A stretch of DNA of 64,000 nucleotides from Fidelibacterota bacterium (GCA_004124875.1 SCKJ01000002.1:248001-312000), one strand, 5' to 3'; positions 8,443-17,300 are shown, counted from the first letter of the stretch. Notes: generated by a model from the sequence alone, not told the origin. Program-made: numbers and translations.

Positions 8443-10176
8443 ATGATTTCGTCCCTCACTTCACGGTTTGTCGCCGCCATTGTCAATTCGATGCGCAGGA
8501 GCTTTGCCAACGTCGCTCCGTTCCTCACGATTGCGGCCCTCATGAGCATTGCCGGGCAGATCGGCTTTTACTTCATCTGGACTTATGTCTTCCCCCAACC
8601 GTATGAAAATTTTACCCTGCGGCTGCTGGGGGCGCTCCTGTCGCTCCCCCTCGTATTCTGGCGTCGCTGGCCGGCAGGGGCCATCCGCTTTCGGCCACTC
8701 TATTTTCATGTTGTGGTGCTGTACCATCTTCCGTTCATATTCCTCTACTTCCTGGTGCGCAACGACTTCAATCTCATCTGGGTTCTCTCCTCCCTGGGGG
8801 CGGCCTTTGTGCTCACCTTTTTAATAGAGTGGCGCGCCGTTGGCATGCTGTACCTCGTGGGGGCCCTGGGCTGGAAGTCCCTTGAAAAGATGATACCCCC
8901 GCATGCGATATCCACGGATTTGACCTCTTATGTGGCGGTCCTGCTGTTTCCCCTCTCTTTCGGGGCCATTTTCAGTTACCAGCTGACCCGCTACAGGGAA
9001 GCCCAGCAAACGCTACACAGCAGAATCCGCAAAATATCGGATGAAAATGCCCGCATGATCAATGAGCAGAATCAGCTGTTCAGCCTTTTCGTCAGCAACA
9101 GCATTGTGCTGCGGCTGCGCCAGTTTCAAGCAAAGTTTGGTCTGGAGAAAGCCATCTCCATGATCACCCGGCAGGAGCAGCGTTTTTGCGGCATCATGGA
9201 AGCCGACATCCGCAATTTTACCCAGATGCTGGGACGCGAGTCAGAGCAGAAAGTGGCCCAGCTTATCAGCCGCTGCTTCCGTGATATTACTTCCGTCGGG
9301 CAAGACCTGTCGGTCGTCAAACCTGTGGGCGACAGTCTGTTTATTTACACCGATGACAGCAAGGGCCGGGAGTTGGCCGTCACCAATGTGCTGGCCCTGG
9401 CCATCCTGTTCGTGCAGTCGCTCGAGGAAATCAACCGGATCATCATTCTGGAGCAGGGCGCGCCGCTCAATTTCGGCATTGCCGTTCACGCCGGGAACGC
9501 CGTGTACGGCAATCTGGCCAGCGATACGCTTATTGATCCGACGATCATTGGTCTGAATGTCAATCTAACCGCCCGGCTCGAAGAGCTGACCAAGGCTCCT
9601 GCCCTGCAGAATATCATTGGCCCCAACGCTATTTTGATCACCCCGGAGGCGGCGACGTATTGCCACAAACTAGTAGGCCGGCACCGTCTTATGGCCATCG
9701 ACCTGCCGGAAATGGGACTGTCGGTCAGGGACTTCCCCGAAATTGACCAGATATTTGCCCTGTCGAGCGCTTCAGCGGCCACCCTCTTTAACCAGGCAGC
9801 GATGCATGTCCGGCAGCAGCGCGAGAAATTGTCGGAAAGCGGCTCAGGTGTGGAAGCGGGCCGCTATCACGACATCCCTTACTATTATGAATCCCAAGGC
9901 AGTGGTCCCGATACCAGTTGGACCATACTTATCGATTTTGGCGACCTGTCCGGACGCGTTCTGGAAGACTATGCCGCGGGGCACTTAAACGATATGGTTT
10001 ACGATATTCAGGAGGGCGATACTCAGCGGATCGTCCTCTCCACCGCAAATACTCCCGGCAGGTATGATGAAAACGATGTCGAAATGAAAGTGCGGTCCGT
10101 CATCCGGGGGATGGAGCCCATGCTCGCCGCTGCCCGAAACCGGGCCGTCAAACCTGCGCCCATTGCCAGGGCCTAG
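8443..10176 (+). CDS. CqsS-like membrane sensor fused to class III adenylate/guanylate cyclase
   Basis: 577 residues from ATG 8443, which has purine-rich GGATGGGGAAA just upstream; the GTG at 8398 adds 15 residues but lacks a ribosome site. Residues 25-185 hold about six membrane helices that match, from memory, the sensor half of Vibrio CqsS: GFYFIWTYVFPQPYEN against CqsS YYFIWEYWFPQSYEN, and LPF...NDFNLIW against LPF...NDWSTIW. The CqsS ligand-pocket residues W104 and S107 align with W113 and S116; C170 aligns with F177. A short coiled coil (185-215) leads to a class III cyclase domain. Its two metal aspartates are D255 (ADIRNFT) and D297 (VKPVGDS), with K293 as the base-binding lysine and N374 and R378 (NLTARLE) as transition-state residues, so the domain looks active. 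About 130 C-terminal residues are unassigned. There is no histidine-kinase domain. The gene is convergent with the CqsA-like synthase, 11 bp away. Product cAMP or cGMP cannot be decided. Confidence 0.85.
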   Translation: MISSLTSRFVAAIVNSMRRSFANVAPFLTIAALMSIAGQIGFYFIWTYVFPQPYENFTLRLLGALLSLPLVFWRRWPAGAIRFRPLYFHVVVLYHLPFIFLYFLVRNDFNLIWVLSSLGAAFVLTFLIEWRAVGMLYLVGALGWKSLEKMIPPHAISTDLTSYVAVLLFPLSFGAIFSYQLTRYREAQQTLHSRIRKISDENARMINEQNQLFSLFVSNSIVLRLRQFQAKFGLEKAISMITRQEQRFCGIMEADIRNFTQMLGRESEQKVAQLISRCFRDITSVGQDLSVVKPVGDSLFIYTDDSKGRELAVTNVLALAILFVQSLEEINRIIILEQGAPLNFGIAVHAGNAVYGNLASDTLIDPTIIGLNVNLTARLEELTKAPALQNIIGPNAILITPEAATYCHKLVGRHRLMAIDLPEMGLSVRDFPEIDQIFALSSASAATLFNQAAMHVRQQREKLSESGSGVEAGRYHDIPYYYESQGSGPDTSWTILIDFGDLSGRVLEDYAAGHLNDMVYDIQEGDTQRIVLSTANTPGRYDENDVEMKVRSVIRGMEPMLAAARNRAVKPAPIARA

Positions 10177-10187
10177 TGGCGTCCGGT

Positions 10188-11405
10188 TCAGCTGCGGGGC
10201 ACTGGCCAGAGTTGCGGCTCAACTTCCGGGGCAATTTCTGCGCATACATCAATGACGCGGTCGAGCTGGCTTTGTGTCAGGTTGCCATGCAGCGAAAATC
10301 GCACCAGCGACCGTTTCCTGCCAGTTGCGGGCCAACAAAATACCGATCCAAATACGCCCCGTTTTTCGAGGACATCCCGGAGCCGAATGGTGCGGCCATC
10401 TGCCCCCGAAACCAGGCTGATGATCTGGCTCTGGCTGGCAGACACGTTGTATCCGGCGGCTGCAAGACCTTCGCGCAGGTAGTCCGCTTTCGCCTGTAAC
10501 TCTGCCCGCATGAGCGCCGCCCCTGCTACGATCTCCTGCGTCGCCAGAAAACCTGCCGCCTCATGATCCATGACTGAGGATGAGAATATGGCCGGCCGGG
10601 CGTTGTAGCGGAAATACTCCAGGTTCTCACTCGATCCGATGATAATGCCGCCGCGGGAGGCAAATGTCTTTGATAGACTGGCGGTGATAAAATCGACCTG
10701 ATCCTGCAAGTTCAGCGCCGCTACCATGCCCGCTCCCATGGGCCCGAACAGCCCGAGTGAGTGCGATTCATCCACCACCAGTATGGCGCCGTAGCGGCTG
10801 GAGACTTCAGCCATATCGGCCAACGGAGCGACAGACCCGCTCGTGCTGTAGACGGAATCGATAGCGATGATGCCGGGACCATGCCGCTTGAGCATGTTTT
10901 CCAGCGATTGGGCGCTGTTATGCCTGAAAGGCCTCGGTTTGGCCTGGGCACTGTGCGTCCCTTCCCACAGGGACATATGCGCCTCCATATCGAGGTAGAC
11001 CGGCACCTGCTTATCGGCCAGCGCCTGAATCAGTCCCACGTTGGCGTTCCAACCCGACTGCGTGAGCAATGCGGACGGCATGCCTGTCCACTGCGCCATC
11101 CTCTGCTCAAAACTGGCCAATGGACCCAGTTCATGGCGGAAGACATCGGAGCGCATGAGACCACGGCCCTGTTCGACGAGGTAATCCGCCTGCGCCCGGG
11201 TGACCACGGGGTTGGCGGCAAGGCACAAGTAGTCGTTGGAGCTGAGGATGATGGCTCCGTCACCGGGGATACCGCCTTGCAGAATATGACTGCCGTGCCC
11301 CATGGCCCGCTGGCGATAGTCGGCTATTTTCGCGGATAGAAATACCGGCGGCCCCGGCACAGTGCCCGCCGAAATGTCTCGAAATAGTTGTTCCGTATTC
11401 CCCAT
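10188..11405 (-). CDS. cqsA: CqsA-type alpha-hydroxyketone autoinducer synthase
   Basis: 405 residues from ATG 11405, which has GGAGGA six nt upstream; the open frame runs on to 11507 without support. It is a PLP-dependent alpha-oxoamine synthase. H143 (EAHMSLWEG) should stack on PLP, D212 and H215 lie in VDESHSLG, and K246 (TASLSKTF) is the Schiff-base lysine. What separates it from 8-amino-7-oxononanoate synthase (BioF) and KBL is a set of CqsA/LqsA signatures: LLTQSGWNANVG, AHMSLWEG, KRHGPGII, RPAIFSSSV and RGVFGSVFCWPAT. In vibrios CqsA condenses an acyl-CoA with S-adenosylmethionine or 2-aminobutyrate on the way to CAI-1; the substrates here are unknown. No biotin genes are nearby. The neighbour is a CqsS-like receptor, as in the vibrio cqsA-cqsS locus, which supports a signalling role. 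Confidence 0.85.
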   Translation of the reverse strand: MGNTEQLFRDISAGTVPGPPVFLSAKIADYRQRAMGHGSHILQGGIPGDGAIILSSNDYLCLAANPVVTRAQADYLVEQGRGLMRSDVFRHELGPLASFEQRMAQWTGMPSALLTQSGWNANVGLIQALADKQVPVYLDMEAHMSLWEGTHSAQAKPRPFRHNSAQSLENMLKRHGPGIIAIDSVYSTSGSVAPLADMAEVSSRYGAILVVDESHSLGLFGPMGAGMVAALNLQDQVDFITASLSKTFASRGGIIIGSSENLEYFRYNARPAIFSSSVMDHEAAGFLATQEIVAGAALMRAELQAKADYLREGLAAAGYNVSASQSQIISLVSGADGRTIRLRDVLEKRGVFGSVFCWPATGRKRSLVRFSLHGNLTQSQLDRVIDVCAEIAPEVEPQLWPVPRS

Positions 11406-11539
11406 CCATTTTCCTCCGGAGTCGCCATCCCGGAAATCATAACTCGGGATTGGATGGCTCCCTGTCAAGATTAAGGCAAGAATGGGGCCAAGTCTGCCGC
11501 GCGCCACCTGCTACGGCCTTCACCACCTTGCTGCAATGG

Positions 11540-11570
11540 TTGGAATACTGCCGCTATCACATTGTATACT
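11540..11570 (+). promoter_or_regulatory. Possible sigma-70-like promoter
   Basis: TTGGAA (11540-11545) and TATACT (11565-11570) are separated by 19 bp, longer than ideal, in the 332-bp gap between the divergent cqsA-like and GlmU-like genes. The nearby ACTATAGTATAC-like palindrome could serve the other strand. Nothing else was recognised in this gap; a 107-codon minus-strand frame here looks non-coding. Confidence 0.25.
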
Positions 11571-11737
11571 ATAGTTTTATGGATCGAGCTATCACGCCAT
11601 CCTATGAGCCAGTGGCACTGCCTTTCACGAACGATCAGCTGTTCCAGCGTGACCCAAAATTCCCCTGCTTCAGCCTGATGTTCCGGCTGTAATTTGAAAC
11701 GCCATGCATTTCCTGACTTCAGCCGGGCAAACCTGAC

Positions 11738-12949
11738 ATGGACCTTCTCATTTGCGAAGGGGGGCGTGAATCGGGTCTGTTTCCATTGACCCACACCCGC
11801 GCCACCTTCGATTTATGGTGCGGCGCCCGGTCCCTCAAATCGAGGATAGAGGCCGCTTACGGCGTCACATCGTCATTCCTGGGCGTGCGCGATGAGATTC
11901 TCGCTGTGACGGCCGAATCGTTCCCTGGCTCTACGGTCAATCAATGGCCCGCAGGTGCCTTGCTCATCATCAATGGCCGCGCGCTGTGGAGCGCTAAACT
12001 GGCTGAACAGATTCCCCTGGACGGCCCCGACAGAGTGTACATGTCGGGCAACGATACCGTGGCGGCCCGCCTGAGTGAATCGCCCCAAGCTGCGGATAAG
12101 TTCTCCAATGCGCTCTCCCTGGCCCCCTCTTCGCTGCCCATCACAACGGTGGAGGCCACCGTCATTCGCTACCCCTGGGAACTGGTGCGGGAAAACGGCC
12201 AGCAGATCATTGCCGATGCGGCCGGAGAGCCGGGCCTGGCCCGTGATATCTCCGCCAGGCCGAACGGTACCCAGCTCATTGCGCCGGAACGCATTATCCT
12301 GGCAGATGACGTAAACCTTGGCGCCGGGGCGGTGATTGATGCGACCGGGGGGCCGGTGATCATCGCCAGTGGGGCCAAGGTAGGCCACAACGCCGTCATC
12401 ATGGGTCCCGTCTACGTTGGCGCGGACACCATCATTAACCCCGGCGCACACATACTGGGCGGCACGACCCTTGGCGATGCCTGCAAAATCGGGGGTGAGG
12501 TGAGACAATCGATAGTGCTGGCCTGTTCCAATAAGCAGCACGATGGCTTCCTGGGGCACTCTTACCTGGGCAGCTGGGTCAATCTGGGGGCCGGCACCAC
12601 CAACAGCAATCTGAAAAATACCTACGGCAGTGTTAAAGTGCCTGTTGACGGGGAATGGCTCGACAGCGGAGAGCTGTTTGTCGGCGCCACCCTGGGTGAC
12701 CACACCATGACCGGCATTGGGACACTGCTCAACAGCGGCACGGCGGTGGGCGTGGGCTGCAATATTTTTGGCGGTGGCATGATTACGGGCGTGGTGCCCA
12801 ATTTCTCGTGGGGTGGGGCGGACAAACTGGAGCCCTACCGCATCGACAAAATGCTTGAAGTTGCCGCCCTGGCCATGGCGCGCCGCCAGATGTCGCTGAG
12901 CAGCGCCCAGGAGGCCCTCCTCCGGCGTCTGGCCGCCACCACGGACTGA
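11738..12949 (+). CDS. GlmU-like UDP-GlcNAc diphosphorylase / glucosamine-1-phosphate N-acetyltransferase (FCB variant)
   Basis: 403 residues. The N-terminal half (1-175) is a reduced nucleotidyltransferase domain with LLICEGGRESGLFPLTHTRA, the form of the alternative GlmU found in Bacteroidetes and relatives (NTP_transf_4 type) rather than the LAAGxGTRM motif of classical GlmU. Residues about 190-375 form a left-handed beta-helix of hexapeptide repeats (GAVIDAT, GAKVGHNAVIMGPVYVG, HILGGTTLGD, GEVRQS) followed by HDGFLGHSYLG, LGAGTTNSNLKN and GVVPNFSWGG. These are the acetyltransferase-type segments of this family. The expected role is cytoplasmic supply of UDP-N-acetylglucosamine for peptidoglycan and lipopolysaccharide. 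It stands alone, divergent from the autoinducer synthase gene. The substrate is inferred from the family; a related sugar nucleotide is possible. Confidence 0.75.
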   Translation: MDLLICEGGRESGLFPLTHTRATFDLWCGARSLKSRIEAAYGVTSSFLGVRDEILAVTAESFPGSTVNQWPAGALLIINGRALWSAKLAEQIPLDGPDRVYMSGNDTVAARLSESPQAADKFSNALSLAPSSLPITTVEATVIRYPWELVRENGQQIIADAAGEPGLARDISARPNGTQLIAPERIILADDVNLGAGAVIDATGGPVIIASGAKVGHNAVIMGPVYVGADTIINPGAHILGGTTLGDACKIGGEVRQSIVLACSNKQHDGFLGHSYLGSWVNLGAGTTNSNLKNTYGSVKVPVDGEWLDSGELFVGATLGDHTMTGIGTLLNSGTAVGVGCNIFGGGMITGVVPNFSWGGADKLEPYRIDKMLEVAALAMARRQMSLSSAQEALLRRLAATTD

Positions 12950-13073
12950 TCATTAGTCTAATTATACGTTGACAGGGGTCACCGGGCAACCTTTTGGCCC
13001 CGCATCGCGTCATACCATCTGAAGCACCTGTAAAATAACATTTTTCCCCGGACCATCATATTGAGAGGCTGAT

Positions 13074-15734
13074 ATGCTGCGCCATTCCACCTTTTTCATT
13101 GCCGGTATATTAATCACTGGCCCACTCCCGGCTGCCGAAAGCGATCATCCCCAAAAGGAACTCACCGCTTACCCGCTTATCGGCGCTATCCGCATTGACG
13201 GCCATCTGGACGAGGCCATCTGGGAATCTCCGGCCGTTACGACATTCACCCAGCGCAATCCCCAGGAAGGCGAGCCGGCGACCCAAAGAACGGAGGTCGT
13301 GGTGGCATACGATAAAAACGCTATCTATATCGGTGCACGGCTGTTTGACACGGCTCCCGACTCCATCATTCATCGGCTTGCCCGCCGGGACGACGACGTC
13401 TCGGCGGACCAATTCACCATCGGCATCGATGCCTGGCTCGACCACCGCACCGGATTCTACTTCGGTATAACCGCCGGCGGCTCCATTCGTGATGGCACCC
13501 TGTTCAACGATATCGGTACCGACGGTTCCTGGGATGGCGTGTGGGAGAGCGCAGTTCAGATTACCGATGAGGGCTGGTTTGTGGAAGTGCGCATCCCCTT
13601 CTCGCAGCTGCGTTATCCCGACCGCCCCGTGCATACCTGGGGTATCAATTTCAGGCGGCAAATAGAGCGCAACCGGGAGGATGCGTGGTATGTGGCCGTG
13701 CCCAAAGCGTCCACCGGCATGGTCTCGTGGTTCGCTCACCTTAACGGCATAGAAGACATCAGCTCCCCCTCCCGCATTGAACTATTGCCCTACAGCGTGG
13801 GCAAAAACGCACTGACCCATCCGGATGATGGCGACCCTTTCACCGACGGCAGCGATTTCAGCGGGCAGCTGGGTCTCGATTTCAAACTGCGGCTCACCAG
13901 CAGTCTCACGCTCGATGGCACTATCAATCCCGACTTCGGCCAGGTGGAAGTGGATCCCGCCGTGGTCAACCTTTCGGATTTCGAAACTTTTTTCCCTGAA
14001 AGGCGGCCCTTTTTTATTGAAGGGCGCGACATTTTCAGGTTCGGCCGCGGCGGCACCAACAACAACTGGAGTTTCAATTGGGGTGACCCGAACCACTTCT
14101 ATTCCCGGCGGATTGGCCGCCAGCCGCAACTGGCGCCGGTGCGCCTCTACGATTATCTATCGACACCTGACGGCACTTCCATCCTCGGCGCTGCCAAGCT
14201 GACCGGAAAACTGACGGAGCAGTGGTCGATTGGCGTGATGAGCGCCGTCACGGGACGCGAGTTTGCTCAGGCCGATTCAGCCGGCGACCGGTTCACTGAA
14301 GAAGTGGAGCCGCTCAGCAGCTACAACGTCATCCGGGCAAAACGGGAATTCGATGAGGGCCGGCATGGTCTGGGCATACTCTCCGCATTTATGGCGCGTG
14401 ACCTGCGCTCCGACAGATTGGAGGGCGCTCTGTCCCGCACATCCCTGGACAGCGGCGTTGACGGATGGATTACCCTGGACAAGGACAACACCTACGTCCT
14501 GGCAGGCTGGATTGCCACCAGTACCGTCAGGGGAAATTCGGATGTCATCACCGCCCTGCAGACCTCAAGCACACATTACTTCCAGCGCCCCGGCATCGAT
14601 TACCTAAGCGTCGATTCATCCGCCACGAGGCTGTCGGGACTTTCGGGCCGCCTCTACATCAACAAGCAAAAGGGTAATGTTGTCTTTAACTCCGCCCTGG
14701 GTACTGTATCACCGGGTTATGAGGTGAACGACATGGGCTTCCAGTCAAATTCAGACCGGATCAACTGGCACCTGGCGCTGGGCTACCGGACATACCAGCC
14801 CGGCAGGTACTTTCGCGACACGTTTGTGGCTCTGGCCACTTTCAGGAACTGGGACTACGGCGGCAACCTCTTTGGCGAGGGTTATTTCCTGTTTACCGAC
14901 GCCACGTTCCTGAACTACTGGTCAGGATCATTTAATCTCTTCTATAATCCTGAGGTTATCAATAAAAACCTCACCCGGGGTGGGGTCCTGACCTTGCAGC
15001 CCCCGCAGAATTTTTTCAGCCTGAATTTTAACTCCGACAGGCGCAAAAATTTATCTTTCAATGCCGGCGTTTTTCAAGGTCGTGCCACGCGCGTATTCCG
15101 CAGCGCCAACGTGGGCATCAATTACAAGCCCAACGCCACCGTCCAGATTAACTTGAGTCCCGAATACTCTGTTGATATAACCGAGGCGTCATGGATCGGA
15201 CAGATAGAGGACGCCACTGCGACCGCCACCGCCGGCACGCGTTACCTATATGCGGAATCGGTGCAGAAATCATTCACCCTCCGGACCCGCCTGAACTGGA
15301 CTTTTACCCCCAAGCTTTCGCTGCAGCTTTACGCCCAGCCGCTCATTTTCGCCATCGACTATAAGGACTACAAAGAGCTGGCGGCATCGAACAGCTTCAG
15401 GTTTAACATCTATGGCCAGGACGCCGGCTCGACCATTACCAGCGCCACAGACAGCTTCGGCGACATTTCCCATACAATAGATCCTGACGGGACTGGAGCG
15501 GCGCCATCATTTACAATAGATGATGCCGACTTTAACTTCAAGTCGTTGCGCGGCAACGTCGTCCTGCGCTGGGAGTACCGGCCCGGGTCGGTCTTTTACT
15601 TCGCCTGGACGCAGACCCGCAGCAATTTCGAATCGATCGGCGTGTTTGATCTGGCCGCCAACAGCAGAACTTTGCTACGGGAGAAGAGTGATAATATCTT
15701 TCTCATCAAATTCACCTACTGGCTGACGCCGTAG
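13074..15734 (+). CDS. DUF5916 outer-membrane protein with CBM9-like N-terminal domain
   Basis: 886 residues. A signal peptide (cut near LPAAES) is followed by a CBM9-like beta-sandwich (about 30-230: IDGHLDEAIWESP, VVVAYDKNAIYIGARLFD, GWFVEVRIPFSQLRY). Then comes a DUF5916 region with the family hallmark NPDFGQVEVDPAVVNLSD, FETFFPERRPFFIEG and YSRRIGR. The rest alternates polar and aromatic strands and ends LIKFTYWLTP, fitting an outer-membrane beta-barrel with a terminal aromatic strand. GAGAGG precedes the ATG. Members of this family are common in FCB bacteria, often near peptidases or polymer-use genes; no substrate is known for this one. It stands alone, with msrB 26 nt downstream on the same strand. 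Confidence 0.85.
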   Translation: MLRHSTFFIAGILITGPLPAAESDHPQKELTAYPLIGAIRIDGHLDEAIWESPAVTTFTQRNPQEGEPATQRTEVVVAYDKNAIYIGARLFDTAPDSIIHRLARRDDDVSADQFTIGIDAWLDHRTGFYFGITAGGSIRDGTLFNDIGTDGSWDGVWESAVQITDEGWFVEVRIPFSQLRYPDRPVHTWGINFRRQIERNREDAWYVAVPKASTGMVSWFAHLNGIEDISSPSRIELLPYSVGKNALTHPDDGDPFTDGSDFSGQLGLDFKLRLTSSLTLDGTINPDFGQVEVDPAVVNLSDFETFFPERRPFFIEGRDIFRFGRGGTNNNWSFNWGDPNHFYSRRIGRQPQLAPVRLYDYLSTPDGTSILGAAKLTGKLTEQWSIGVMSAVTGREFAQADSAGDRFTEEVEPLSSYNVIRAKREFDEGRHGLGILSAFMARDLRSDRLEGALSRTSLDSGVDGWITLDKDNTYVLAGWIATSTVRGNSDVITALQTSSTHYFQRPGIDYLSVDSSATRLSGLSGRLYINKQKGNVVFNSALGTVSPGYEVNDMGFQSNSDRINWHLALGYRTYQPGRYFRDTFVALATFRNWDYGGNLFGEGYFLFTDATFLNYWSGSFNLFYNPEVINKNLTRGGVLTLQPPQNFFSLNFNSDRRKNLSFNAGVFQGRATRVFRSANVGINYKPNATVQINLSPEYSVDITEASWIGQIEDATATATAGTRYLYAESVQKSFTLRTRLNWTFTPKLSLQLYAQPLIFAIDYKDYKELAASNSFRFNIYGQDAGSTITSATDSFGDISHTIDPDGTGAAPSFTIDDADFNFKSLRGNVVLRWEYRPGSVFYFAWTQTRSNFESIGVFDLAANSRTLLREKSDNIFLIKFTYWLTP

Positions 15735-15760
15735 GCCGGCATAATGAAAGGCTATCCATC

Positions 15761-16183
15761 TTGGGCACAGCGGAAAAATTAAGCGATGCGCAGTGGCGCA
15801 GCCGGTTGACCCCAAGCCAGTACCAGGTGCTGCGGCAAAGTGGGACGGAGCCGGCCTTCACCGGCGAATATTACAAGCATTCCCTGGAAGGGGAGTACCA
15901 CTGCGCCGGCTGCGGCGAGCCGCTTTTTTCCTCAGCCGCCAAGTATGCGTCAGGTTCGGGGTGGCCCAGCTTTTATGAGCCCCTCAGTGATTCGGCCGGT
16001 GAGCGGCAAGAGGATACGTCTTTGGGCATGGCGCGCATCGAGTTCCGGTGCGGGGCCTGCGAAAGTCACTTGGGCCATATATTTCCGGATGGGCCCGCGC
16101 CCACCGGCCAACGCTATTGCATCAACTCCGCCGCACTGGTATTTGAGCCTGCCGGAGAGCGGGAGTCCCCCGGAGATAGTTAA
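15761..16183 (+). CDS. msrB: Peptide-methionine (R)-S-oxide reductase
   Basis: 140 residues. It repairs oxidised methionine (R-sulfoxide) in proteins, using thioredoxin as usual reductant. Two CxxC pairs that bind the structural zinc are present (YHCAGCGEPLF and FRCGACESHLG). The SGWPSF, HLGHIFPDGP and RYCINSAAL blocks hold the active-site Cys near residue 119 and the catalytic His residues. The start is TTG 15761, 9 nt after AAAGG; there is no in-frame ATG close to the conserved KLSDAQWRSRLTPSQY opening, so TTG is preferred. No signal peptide is present, so the protein is cytoplasmic. The 3' end overlaps the convergent lipoprotein gene by 4 nt. It may be cotranscribed with the DUF5916 gene. 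Confidence 0.93.
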   Translation: MGTAEKLSDAQWRSRLTPSQYQVLRQSGTEPAFTGEYYKHSLEGEYHCAGCGEPLFSSAAKYASGSGWPSFYEPLSDSAGERQEDTSLGMARIEFRCGACESHLGHIFPDGPAPTGQRYCINSAALVFEPAGERESPGDS

Positions 16184-17040
16184 GCCGGGCCAGCCGCCCC
16201 CAAGGGCCTGAAGGCATAAATCATAATGCCTCCGAACAACGGTCCGTCCTCCCGGAAGTAGTAGCCCATAAAATCTTGCCGCACCGTCTCCCCCGCCTCC
16301 TGGCCGGCATGGATCAAGTCGCTGCCGTCTATAATCATCCCCTCGTGCCCAATCAGCAGTCCGATTTTGAAGTAGCTCGGCTTCACGAAAGCGACCCCTA
16401 CGATACGGGGCAATTTCGATAGCAGTTCAAGGGTAATCTGGTCATTGGGAATATACCTGGCCGTCAAGGTTCGCGACCAGGCCAGATCGAGGAACTCCTT
16501 GCCGTCGGCTCCGCGGTTTAAAGTGATGTCAACCGACGCCAGGTTCTCTGCGGCCACCAGTTCGCCGGAAATATCGGCCGTGGACGGGTTGCTCAGCAGC
16601 CGGTCTGCCGTATAGTGCCAGCGGCTTTTGTAGGTTGCCCGCTGCTGCCCGTTGGCATCAGGTTTATAGTGCAGGCTGATCATGTTCGTGCGGGCTTCGT
16701 CCCAGGTATGGCTCTGCGCGAGGCTTAAAGAGGTCAGCACGTGGGCGGTGCAGTCGGACAGATCCAGCCTGAATATGGGGTCGAGGTCGGGCTCCACCTC
16801 TTCGCCCAGCTGGTATATCGCGTACGGTGTGCCGACTCGCCATAGCGCCAGGGCTCGCAAGCGATCCTCGAACAGAGGGTAACGCTGGTGAAAGCGGGGC
16901 ATGATGGCGCTAACCTCGCTCCGGGACATTTGCCACGGTTTCGGCAGCGAAGCCAACCAGGCCTGCTCATCTATCCGGCTGCCGCAGGCCATGAGCGCCA
17001 GTAAGCCAAGCAGGCAAAACGAATGCAGGAATTTTTTCAT
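16180..17040 (-). CDS. DUF1460 (NlpC/P60-like amidase) lipoprotein
   Basis: 286 residues. The N-terminal lipoprotein signal has the lipobox LMAC with Cys19, so the mature protein is membrane-anchored. The body fits the DUF1460 / N-acetylmuramoyl-L-alanine amidase-like branch of the NlpC/P60 superfamily. It has WRVGTPYAIYQLGE, then LDLSDCTAHV with the probable nucleophile C97, a conserved ASVDITLNRG...FLDL region, and IGHEGMIIDGSDLIHAG, which supplies the catalytic His and the following LIHAS-like motif. The likely role is cell-wall peptide trimming in the periplasm. Its ATG overlaps the TGA of the upstream receiver-domain relic (ATGA), so translation may be coupled to it. Confidence 0.75.
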   Translation of the reverse strand: MKKFLHSFCLLGLLALMACGSRIDEQAWLASLPKPWQMSRSEVSAIMPRFHQRYPLFEDRLRALALWRVGTPYAIYQLGEEVEPDLDPIFRLDLSDCTAHVLTSLSLAQSHTWDEARTNMISLHYKPDANGQQRATYKSRWHYTADRLLSNPSTADISGELVAAENLASVDITLNRGADGKEFLDLAWSRTLTARYIPNDQITLELLSKLPRIVGVAFVKPSYFKIGLLIGHEGMIIDGSDLIHAGQEAGETVRQDFMGYYFREDGPLFGGIMIYAFRPLGAAGPA

Positions 17041-17300
17041 GACTGCAACACCTCAGCGACAACGTGCGACAACTTTTTTACATCAAAGGGCTTCGGCATG
17101 ACCCCCATAAATCCGGGTTCCCTGTAACGGCCCATCAGCGGATCCTCAGTATAGCCGCTGGCCACGATAGCCTTGATGGCGGGGTCATATGCCAGCAGCC
17201 GCTCGATGGTATCTTTTCCGCCGAGTCCGCCGGGAATGGTCAGGTCCAGGATGACCAAGGCAAAGGGATGGCCCGATTCTTTGTGGCTTTTATACTCATC
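17037..17300 (-). pseudogene. Relic C-terminal half of a response-regulator receiver domain
   Basis: The frame encodes ESGHPFALVILDLTIPGG, DPAIKAIVASGYTEDPLM and GVMPKPFDVKKLSHVV. This is the second half of a receiver domain of the kind found at the C-terminus of hybrid histidine kinases, with phospho-acceptor Asp, SGY and the conserved Lys. The N-terminal half with the acidic pair and any kinase domain are absent. Upstream sequence (17300-17400) no longer resembles the family. The first ATG codon in frame, at 17258, would give only 73 residues. The TGA overlaps the lipoprotein ATG. It is most simply the stump left by deletion of a longer gene. Confidence 0.7.

Noticed and set aside
10188..11405. 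Annotation as 8-amino-7-oxononanoate synthase (BioF)
   Set aside because: The family-specific blocks agree with CqsA rather than BioF, no biotin genes are near, and the neighbour has a CqsS-like sensor.
11471..11794. 107-codon minus-strand frame upstream of the synthase
   Set aside because: It overlaps the GlmU-like gene start and the promoter region and shows no family or ribosome site.
13074..15734. Reading the DUF5916 protein as a TonB-dependent receptor
   Set aside because: No plug domain or TonB box was seen; the CBM9-like start and the DUF5916 hallmark account for the sequence.
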